NCBI GenBank assembly: GCA_023438115.1
Contig: JAEZEB010000385.1
Coordinates: 1-7,727 of the forward strand
DNA length: 7,727 nt
From: Pseudomonadota bacterium
GTDB taxonomy: Bacteria; Pseudomonadota; Gammaproteobacteria; Burkholderiales; Burkholderiaceae_C
Direction: 5' to 3'
Shown: one piece after another, positions 1-4,718 of the stretch
Position numbering within the stretch: the stretch's first letter is position 1
Layout of the letters: each line of letters begins with the position of its first letter
Position numbers and translations under genes: made by a program
The notes under the pieces: model-generated
Seen by the model: only the letters and a program-made list of their open reading frames with translations
The model's database searches: none
Told to the model about the DNA's origin: nothing

Positions 1-75
1 CGGGCGCACCTGCAGCTGCGCCAGCTTGGCCGGCGTCATCAGGGACGCGGTGCGGTCTTCGTCGGGCTCGCTCAT
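1..75 (-). CDS. Unidentified protein, N-terminal fragment (runs off the left edge)
   Basis: An ATG at 75-73 on the minus strand opens a frame that stays open to the window edge, giving 25 residues that begin MSEPDEDRTASLMTPAKL. The piece is acidic at first, then amphipathic, with no signal peptide or recognisable motif. It starts 50 bp after the stop of the luxR-type gene on the same strand, so the two could be co-transcribed, although a GC-rich stem-loop lies between them. No good Shine-Dalgarno sequence is visible upstream, so the start is tentative; a second in-frame Met occurs at residue 13. I do not recognise the protein and infer no function. Confidence 0.5.
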   Translation of the reverse strand, partial: MSEPDEDRTASLMTPAKLAQLQVRP

Positions 76-94
76 GCCGCGAATGGTAAGGGCT

Positions 95-121
95 GCGCCA
101 GCGGGTAACAACCCGTTGCGC
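95..121 (-). terminator. Stem-loop between the luxR-type gene and the next gene
   Basis: Five base pairs (CGGGT/ACCCG) close a four-base loop at 102-115. An outer GCGC/GCGC pairing at 95-98 and 118-121 is separated from it by short unpaired bases. It begins just after the luxR-type stop codon, where a terminator or attenuator would be expected. There is no run of T after it on the minus strand, so it may be a weak or Rho-assisted terminator, an mRNA-stabilising hairpin, or chance in GC-rich DNA. Confidence 0.3.
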
Positions 122-125
122 CGGT

Positions 126-794
126 TCAGAGCGCGCCGAGCCAGCAGGCCCGCTGGATCGCCGCCATCTTGTTGTCCACCTTCAGCTTGCTCATGGCGTT
201 GGCCAGGTGGTAGTTGACCGTGCGCTCGGTGCATTGCAAGGCCTGCGAGGTCTCGCGCGCGGTCTTGCCCTGGAAGGCGAGTTCCAGGCATTCCCGCTCG
301 CGCGGGCTGAGCATCGAGCGCGCCGCGGCGATGCTGCGCTTCACGAGGGGCCAGATGTTCAGCGCCGACCAGGCGAGCAGCGCCGCCTCGTTGCGCTCGG
401 TGAGCTCGCGCGGGCTGAACATGAAGCACTCGAAGGCGCGGCCGGCCGGCAGCGGGAACTCCACGCGCACCACGGTCTGGAAGCCGTGCGCGCGCCACAG
501 CATGCGCCAGCGGCTGGTGCCCTGCGGATCGGACTTCGAGAGGGTCTGCCAGGCCACGAGGGGCGCGTCGGAGTCGCGCCAGCGGGCGCCGAAGTCGCGG
601 CTTTCCGCCAGCGCGGTGGCGGCCTCCATCACGAGGGGGGGATGGACCGCCACCACCTGGCGGTCGTCGGGGCCGCCGAAGGGATCGGGCCCCAGCACCA
701 CGACGGACTCCACCGAGAATTCGCGCAGGGCCGCCACCCAGTCGCTGAGGATCCCATCCAGGCTGACACTGTCAAAGTTAACAGGGATCCCCAT
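126..794 (-). CDS. LuxR-family transcriptional regulator (orphan or 'solo' type)
   Basis: A 222-residue DNA-binding regulator. Residues about 161-222 are a typical LuxR/GerE helix-turn-helix: LSPRERECLELAFQGKT, then the ERTVNYHLANAMSKL recognition region, then a C-terminal Asn/Ala-rich helix as in quorum-sensing LuxR proteins. Residues 1-155 have the length of an autoinducer-binding domain, and a patch near 102-128 (AHGF...RVEFPLPAGRAFECFMFSP) resembles its second half. However, the usual Tyr-x3-Asp-Pro ligand motif is not visible, so binding of an acyl-homoserine lactone is doubtful. No luxI is present in the window. The start is the ATG at 794; a TTG at 800 would add two residues, and neither has a clear ribosome binding site. 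The gene is divergent from the CqsS-type kinase with only 57 bp between start codons. The lux-box-like site at 769-786 lies inside its first codons, which suggests control of the kinase operon and possibly itself. Confidence 0.88.
   Translation of the reverse strand: MGIPVNFDSVSLDGILSDWVAALREFSVESVVVLGPDPFGGPDDRQVVAVHPPLVMEAATALAESRDFGARWRDSDAPLVAWQTLSKSDPQGTSRWRMLWRAHGFQTVVRVEFPLPAGRAFECFMFSPRELTERNEAALLAWSALNIWPLVKRSIAAARSMLSPRERECLELAFQGKTARETSQALQCTERTVNYHLANAMSKLKVDNKMAAIQRACWLGAL
769..786 (+). promoter_or_regulatory. Lux-box-like operator upstream of the kinase gene
   Basis: The plus strand reads CTGTCAAAGTTAACAGGG, of the form CTG-N10-CAG. Read towards the controlled gene, it matches the site upstream of cqsA (CTGTCAGAATTGACAGGG) at 15 of 18 positions, and all three differences are A/G changes. 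The centre (776.5) is 75.5 bp before the kinase ATG; at cqsA the distance is 71.5 bp. TTAACA (778-783) could be a -35 hexamer. A GACAAT at 825-830 is a possible but badly spaced -10. The site lies within codons 3-9 of the divergent luxR-type gene. The adjacent LuxR protein is the likely binder by inference. CTGT-N8-ACAG also fits a LexA box. Confidence 0.6.
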
Positions 795-851
795 GACCAA
801 TCGTTAGAACCACCGCCGGGCTGTGACAATAGCACCATCGGACCCCACCCC

Positions 852-2183
852 ATGAACGAGGATCACTACCGGTCTGCCTATTCCCCGCCCCCGGCGCGCG
901 CCACGGTCGAAGCCGTGAAGCAGCGGGTGCGCCGGTGGACTTCCACCGAAGTGGTGCAGCCGCTGGTGGAGCCGATCCTGCATCCCTCGCAGTGGCGGAT
1001 CCGGGCGCTCGGCTTCTCCACGATGGTGGGCCATCCCGTCTTCTGGCTCATGTGGGCGATCTGGCTGCCGCAGCCCTACGAAAGCCTGTTCGGCCGCATC
1101 CTGATGGCGGTCTGCGGCCTCATCCTGCTCGTCCTGCCCGGCGTGGGTACCTCGCCGCCCAGCCGCTCGGCCGCGATCACGTTCTCGCTGATCTTCTGGA
1201 TCACGCTGCCGCTGTTCTTCTTCTGGATGTACTTCTGCAACAGCGGCAACGCGGTCTGGCTGGCCAGCGTGGGCGCGATGCTGCTGATCTACTACCACCT
1301 CACCGACTGGCGCCTGGCCACCCTCGGCTCGGCCAGCGGGTTGCTGGCCGCCTGGCTGCTCTTCGAGGCCGCCGGGCCGTCCGCGCCCCCGATCGGATTC
1401 GAGCAGGCCGCCACCAACACGGTGGTGCTGGCCTTCTGCTGGTTCATGGGCCTGGTGCTGGGCCTGTCCTCGTCGAACCTGCGGCGCGAGCAGCTCAACT
1501 ACACCCTGGGAACCATGGGCATCATGGCCCACGAGCTGCGCACCCCGCTGGCCACCATGCAGCTGATCGCCGAGGCGGTGCGCACCGAGGCGCCGCAGGT
1601 CGGGGGAGAGAGCGGCGAACGCCTGCAACAGCTGGGACTGCGGCTGGCCAACCTGGTGCGCAACATGAACCACCAGATCGACATGCAGATCACCAACGCG
1701 CGGCTGATGCGCCTGGGCGGGCATGTCGAGCGCGTCTCCGCCGCCGACCTGGTGCGTTCGGCCATCGCCGAATACCCGTTCCGCAGCACGCGCGAGAAGC
1801 AGGCCGTGCTGGTGCGGGTGCACGCGGACTTCCACTTCATGGGCTCGCGCGACCTGTTCGCGCAGGTGGTCGACAACCTGGTCAAGAACGCGCTGCGCTC
1901 GCTGGCCGCGGCTTCGTCCGCACCCCAGCCCGGCGACCTGCTGGTGGAGGTCGGTTCGCAGGGCCAGCGCGGGCGCATCGCCTTCCGCGACAACGGCGTG
2001 GGCATGGACGCGGACCTGCGCAAGCGCATCTTCCAGCCCTTCTTCTCCACGGACCGCGGCACGGGCCACGGCCTGGGACTGGCTTTCTGCCAGCGCGTGA
2101 TCGAGGCGGCCCACGGCTCCATCCGCGTGAAATCGGCGCCCCACCAGGGCGCGGTGTTCACCATCGACCTGCCGGTGGCGTAG
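852..2183 (+). CDS. cqsS: CqsS/LqsS-type membrane sensor histidine kinase (AHK autoinducer receptor)
   Basis: A 443-residue inner-membrane kinase. A cytoplasmic stretch of about 55 residues is followed by six hydrophobic segments at roughly 56-73, 80-97, 108-127, 134-149, 155-173 and 187-206. The first reads GHPVFWLMWAIWLPQPYESL, which closely recalls the start of the Vibrio CqsS sensor region. The catalytic core is complete: H-box MAHELRTPL with phosphorylated His227, N-box DNLVKNAL (Asn342/Asn346), G1 box RDNGVGM (379-385), F-box PFFST (396-400) and G2 box GTGHGLGL (403-410). It ends after the ATPase domain, with no C-terminal receiver, so it is non-hybrid like Legionella LqsS and unlike Vibrio CqsS. 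The expected role is to sense an alpha-hydroxyketone signal and phosphorylate or dephosphorylate the regulator encoded 20 bp downstream. The ATG at 852 was chosen because the reading frame upstream is only antisense to luxR. Its ribosome binding site is weak. The symbol denotes the family; lqsS would be equally apt. Confidence 0.85.
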   Translation: MNEDHYRSAYSPPPARATVEAVKQRVRRWTSTEVVQPLVEPILHPSQWRIRALGFSTMVGHPVFWLMWAIWLPQPYESLFGRILMAVCGLILLVLPGVGTSPPSRSAAITFSLIFWITLPLFFFWMYFCNSGNAVWLASVGAMLLIYYHLTDWRLATLGSASGLLAAWLLFEAAGPSAPPIGFEQAATNTVVLAFCWFMGLVLGLSSSNLRREQLNYTLGTMGIMAHELRTPLATMQLIAEAVRTEAPQVGGESGERLQQLGLRLANLVRNMNHQIDMQITNARLMRLGGHVERVSAADLVRSAIAEYPFRSTREKQAVLVRVHADFHFMGSRDLFAQVVDNLVKNALRSLAAASSAPQPGDLLVEVGSQGQRGRIAFRDNGVGMDADLRKRIFQPFFSTDRGTGHGLGLAFCQRVIEAAHGSIRVKSAPHQGAVFTIDLPVA

Positions 2184-2203
2184 CATCCGCAGGCCGAACG
2201 CAC

Positions 2204-3181
2204 ATGACCTTCCCCCTCTTCCATCGCCCCGGCACGGTCGTCTTCCTCGACGACGACCCGGACTACCTGGAGATGCTGGCCCTGGTGCTGCCCAAGCACT
2301 GGCACGTGAAGCTGTTCCTGCGGCCGTCCGACTGCATCGCGCACCTGCTGCAGGAGCCGCCCTTCTGGGAGGCCGACGCGTGGAACCAGCAGCAGCTGAT
2401 CCTGCTGTGGCGCGAGGGCAAGCCGCTGATCCCGCAGATCCTGGCCTACTGGTCCCGCTACACGGAGCGCTACGCGCTCTCGCGCGTGTGCGTGGTGGAC
2501 TTCTCCATGCCGGGCATGGACGGCCTGCAGGCCCTTGCCGAACTGGGCGACTGGCCCGGCTCGCGCGTGCTGCTCACGGGCCAGGCCGACGAACAGGTGG
2601 CCGTGCGGGCCTTCAACCGCGGGCTGATCGACCAGTTCATCCCGAAGCAGACGCAGGACATCTCGCGCCGCCTCGTCGAGGCGGTGGAGCGGCTGCTGTT
2701 CACCGCCCACGCGCGCCACGCGCAGATCTGGCGCTCCACGCTCACGCCGGAGCAGAACGCGCTGCTGCGCGCACCGGGCGTGAGCGCCTGGCTGGACACG
2801 TACTGCGCCGCCCACTGGGTGGAACACGTGGTGATCGGCGCGCCCTTCGGCGTGCTGGGCATGGATGCCAACGGCGGCATCGGCTGGCTGCAACTGGAGA
2901 CGCCGCAGGGCCTGGAGGCGCTGGCCGAACTCGCCACCGTCGCGGGCGTGCCGGCGGCGGCGGTGGAGGAGATCCGCAGCGGCGCGAAGCTGGCGGACAT
3001 CGAGCTGCGGCAGGCGCTGTCTTCCAGCCAGCCCCCTGCCCTCGTGGACGCGATCCCCATCGGAGAGGGCGGCGCGCTGCTGGCCGCCGCCTTTCCGGTC
3101 GAAGCCCCCAACGGCCCCGACCCGGACAACAGCTACAACCGCTGGCTGTCGCGCCAACCGAAGCGGCACGTGCAGGACTGA
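2204..3181 (+). CDS. LqsR-like response regulator with an interrupted receiver domain
   Basis: A 325-residue cytoplasmic protein starting 20 bp after the kinase stop, so the two genes form an operon. The N-terminal receiver domain has the acidic pocket FLDDDPD (14-20), the phosphorylation site VVDFSMPGMDG with Asp99, the switch Thr125 in LLTGQAD, and Lys148 in FIPKQ. Asp99 lies about 45 residues later than usual because a Trp/Gln-rich stretch (about 50-94) is inserted between the first and third strands. As I recall, Legionella LqsR has its phosphorylated Asp at 108, so the same insertion is likely a family trait. Residues about 175-325 form a second region (WLDTYCAAHWVEHVVIGAPFG, then GMDANGGIGWLQLETPQGL). 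It shows no helix-turn-helix, GGDEF, EAL or HD motif that I recognise. Output is therefore unknown: it may act through protein or RNA partners rather than as a classical DNA-binding regulator. Assignment as the partner of the upstream kinase is inferred from gene order. Confidence 0.82.
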   Translation: MTFPLFHRPGTVVFLDDDPDYLEMLALVLPKHWHVKLFLRPSDCIAHLLQEPPFWEADAWNQQQLILLWREGKPLIPQILAYWSRYTERYALSRVCVVDFSMPGMDGLQALAELGDWPGSRVLLTGQADEQVAVRAFNRGLIDQFIPKQTQDISRRLVEAVERLLFTAHARHAQIWRSTLTPEQNALLRAPGVSAWLDTYCAAHWVEHVVIGAPFGVLGMDANGGIGWLQLETPQGLEALAELATVAGVPAAAVEEIRSGAKLADIELRQALSSSQPPALVDAIPIGEGGALLAAAFPVEAPNGPDPDNSYNRWLSRQPKRHVQD

Positions 3182-3192
3182 CCCTGGAGAAT

Positions 3193-3228
3193 CCGCCAAG
3201 CCGGGTGGAAAAGATCCGGCTTCGGCGG
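3193..3228 (+). terminator. Stem-loop after the response-regulator gene
   Basis: CCGCCAAGCCGG (3193-3204) pairs with CCGGCTTCGGCGG (3216-3228) over twelve base pairs with one bulged C at 3223 and an 11-base A-rich loop. It starts 11 bp after the response-regulator stop codon, where a terminator is expected. There is no following T-run. Its right arm overlaps the left arm of the larger inverted repeat by three bases, so the two structures compete. Confidence 0.45.
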
Positions 3229-3301
3229 GGTTCGCCTTCGGGCTCACCCCGACCTACGAACCCACCCCCGTAGGGCGGGGTGAGCCCGAAGGCGAACCCC
3301 G
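3226..3301. repeat. 76-bp inverted repeat, REP-pair-like, between convergent genes
   Basis: The two 32-bp arms (3226-3257 and 3270-3301) are reverse complements with a single mismatch (A3252 against C3275), around a 12-base C-rich loop. Each arm is itself an imperfect palindrome: CGGGGT and ACCCCG enclose GCC-TTCG-GGC. This nested design resembles two REP units in head-to-head orientation (BIME-like). It sits between the stop codons of the response regulator (3181) and cqsA (3316), so a transcript from either side would form a very stable hairpin and could end there. Short GTAGG...GGGGTGAGC repeats of this look are, from memory, dispersed in Burkholderiales genomes. No other copy is seen in this window. 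Confidence 0.75.
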
Positions 3302-3315
3302 ACACCACGCTCGGA

Positions 3316-4575
3316 TCACTCCCCTCGCCCCTTCAGGCGGCGTGCGATCGGCCATTCCCAGGGCTTGAGCTGCGGCGCGAGTTCGCGCGCGACGTTCTCC
3401 ACGTGGGCCATCTCCGCGTCGGTCAGCGTGGCATTGAGCGTCAGGCGCACCATGGAGCGGTTGCGGCTGGTGGCCGGCGCGCAGAACACGGCGCCGAAGA
3501 TGCCGCGGCTCTCCAGCGCGTCGCGCAGCGCCAGCGTGTCCACCTCGGGCCCGGCCTCCAGCGAGATGATCTGCTCGCTGCCATGCTGGATCGGGTAGCC
3601 CAGGGCCTCGAAGGCGCCGCGCAGGCGCAGCGTGTTGGAGCGCAGGCGCGCCCGCGCGTCGTCGCTGCCGCGCACCACCTCCAGCGTGGCGGCCAGGCCG
3701 GCGATCTCGTGCGGCAGCAGGCAGGAGCTGAAGATGCTCGGGAAGCTGTGGCACATCAGGTAGGGCCGCAGTTCATCGGGCATGGTGAAGAAGCCCGCGC
3801 GCCCGGCGAAGGCCTTGGCCAGGCTGGCGGTGATGAAGTGGACCCGGTGCGACAGGCCCAGCTGCGCGCACAGGCCGCGCCCCTCGGGACCGTGCGTGCC
3901 CAGTGAATGCGATTCGTCCACCAGGATCATGCAGCCATGGCGCTCGGCCACTTCCACGATCGCCTCCAGCGGGCACAGCGCGCCCGTGGTGCTGTAGACC
4001 GAATCCACGATCACCAGCCCGCCGCCGCCCTGGCGCGCGATCAGGCGATCGAGGTGCGCAGGATCGTTGTGGCGGAAGGCATGGGCCGGCGCGCCGGCGG
4101 CGCGCACGCCTTCCCACAGCGACATGTGCGCCAGGCTGTCGACATAGACCGGCGTTTGCGGGTCCGCGATCACCTGGATCAGGCCCAGGTTGGCGGCGTA
4201 GCCGGACTGGCACAGCAGCGCGCCTTCCTTGCCGACGAAGTCCGCCAGCGCGGCCTCGAAGCGGGAGGTGGGGCTGCCATCCAGCTGGAACACGCCGGAC
4301 TGCACGATGAACTCGCGGTTGCAGCGCAGGGCTTCGAGCTGCGCCTCGACGATCTCGGGCCGGCCGGTGACCGACAGGTAGTCGTTCCCGTCGAGCCTGA
4401 CGGCGTCCGGGCCCGGGGCGACGCCGTGGGTGACGAACTTGCGCTTCCAGTCCTTCTCCCAGCGCTCCTTGAAATCGCGCGCGATGCGCGCGCGCAGGTG
4501 GCCGGACAAGCCGGGTTCGGTGGGGGCAGACGGACGGGCGGCTGCGGGCGCGATCTGTTTCTCAACGACTTCCAT
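3316..4575 (-). CDS. cqsA: CqsA/LqsA-type alpha-hydroxyketone autoinducer synthase (PLP-dependent)
   Basis: A 419-residue cytoplasmic enzyme of the alpha-oxoamine synthase family (fold-type I aminotransferases). In Vibrio and Legionella, such enzymes condense a fatty acyl-CoA with an amino-donor substrate to make CAI-1- or LAI-1-type fatty ketone signals. Visible motifs are GNDYLS (63-68), His150 in DSLAHMSLWEG (stacks on PLP), VDESHSLG with Asp220 and His223, and TASLAKAFAGRAG with the PLP-binding Lys254. The SLAKAFAGRAG form, instead of the SKALG typical of KBL/AONS/ALAS, is what separates CqsA from those metabolic relatives. PSIFSSCLLP (279-288) is also present. The first ~25 residues are Ala/Pro-rich and make it slightly longer than Vibrio CqsA (about 390 residues). 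The start at 4575 is set by a GAGGAG ribosome binding site six bases upstream; an ATG at 4626 would add 17 residues but has no such site. It converges on the kinase-regulator operon. Acyl chain length cannot be read from the sequence. Confidence 0.9.
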   Translation of the reverse strand: MEVVEKQIAPAAARPSAPTEPGLSGHLRARIARDFKERWEKDWKRKFVTHGVAPGPDAVRLDGNDYLSVTGRPEIVEAQLEALRCNREFIVQSGVFQLDGSPTSRFEAALADFVGKEGALLCQSGYAANLGLIQVIADPQTPVYVDSLAHMSLWEGVRAAGAPAHAFRHNDPAHLDRLIARQGGGGLVIVDSVYSTTGALCPLEAIVEVAERHGCMILVDESHSLGTHGPEGRGLCAQLGLSHRVHFITASLAKAFAGRAGFFTMPDELRPYLMCHSFPSIFSSCLLPHEIAGLAATLEVVRGSDDARARLRSNTLRLRGAFEALGYPIQHGSEQIISLEAGPEVDTLALRDALESRGIFGAVFCAPATSRNRSMVRLTLNATLTDAEMAHVENVARELAPQLKPWEWPIARRLKGRGE

Positions 4576-4581
4576 GGACAA

Positions 4582-4587
4582 CTCCTC
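4582..4587 (-). promoter_or_regulatory. Ribosome binding site of cqsA
   Basis: GAGGAG on the minus strand, six bases before the ATG at 4575-4573. It is the best Shine-Dalgarno sequence found before any complete gene here, and decides the cqsA start against the upstream in-frame ATG at 4626. Confidence 0.8.
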
Positions 4588-4632
4588 AATGCAAGTTGCA
4601 GATTGAAGAGAAAGTCCGCAGCTCATGCTGCC

Positions 4633-4660
4633 TACCCCCTGTCAATTCTGACAGGGGGTA
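4633..4660 (-). promoter_or_regulatory. Perfect dyad (lux-box-like operator) upstream of cqsA
   Basis: TACCCCCTGTCA (4633-4644) and TGACAGGGGGTA (4649-4660) are exact reverse complements around the four bases ATTC. The core is CTG-N10-CAG, the form of lux boxes bound by LuxR-type regulators. On the minus strand, TTGACA (4645-4640) is a perfect -35 hexamer lying inside the dyad; the best -10 candidate, TTCAAT at 4607-4602, is too far for a normal spacer, as expected for an activator-dependent promoter. The centre is 71.5 bp before the cqsA ATG. The core (4637-4654) matches the site before the kinase gene at 15 of 18 positions. A terminator role is less likely: no T-run follows on either strand and a better hairpin lies nearer the secA stop. 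Confidence 0.7.
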
Positions 4661-4686
4661 TTACAGGAGAGTGTCTCGGATTAAGC

Positions 4687-4708
4687 AGGCGCCCTAGGCC
4701 GGGCGCCT
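4687..4708 (-). terminator. Terminator-like hairpin after secA
   Basis: AGGCGCCC (4687-4694) and GGGCGCCT (4701-4708) form an eight-base-pair perfect GC stem with a six-base loop, starting ten bases beyond the secA stop codon. Downstream on the minus strand is only GCTTAAT, not a proper T-run, so termination may be partial or Rho-aided. It separates secA from the cqsA control region. Confidence 0.55.
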
Positions 4709-4718
4709 CTGAAGAAGC

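Noticed and set aside
207..851. An open frame on the plus strand upstream of and continuous with the kinase
   Set aside because: It is antisense to the luxR-type gene and its translation is low-complexity Arg/Ala/His-rich. The kinase family homology begins only after the ATG at 852, so the frame is open only because of high GC content.
804..2186. Long minus-strand frame opposite the kinase gene
   Set aside because: The product is His/Gln/Arg-rich with no domain; the opposite strand encodes a full kinase with all catalytic boxes.
935..2203. A long plus-strand frame that would fuse 423 residues to the front of the response regulator
   Set aside because: The extra part is the kinase gene read in the wrong frame (Arg/Ala/Gly-rich). 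The receiver domain starts naturally at the ATG at 2204.
1499..3247. A minus-strand frame of over 580 residues across the kinase and regulator genes
   Set aside because: Low-complexity shadow of the two real genes, with no motif and no ribosome binding site.
3226..3301. The inverted repeat as an insertion-sequence end, integron attC site or CRISPR unit
   Set aside because: There is no transposase or integrase gene, no target-site duplication and no repeated spacer pattern; a REP-like pair or terminator explains it better.
4576..4626. A 17-residue upstream extension of the synthase from an ATG at 4626
   Set aside because: No ribosome binding site precedes it, while a GAGGAG sits six bases before the ATG at 4575; the extension would also cover the untranslated leader.
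4633..4660. The dyad upstream of cqsA as the secA transcription terminator
   Set aside because: No T-run follows on the minus strand, a closer GC hairpin lies at 4687-4708, and its core recurs at 769-786 where no terminator is needed.
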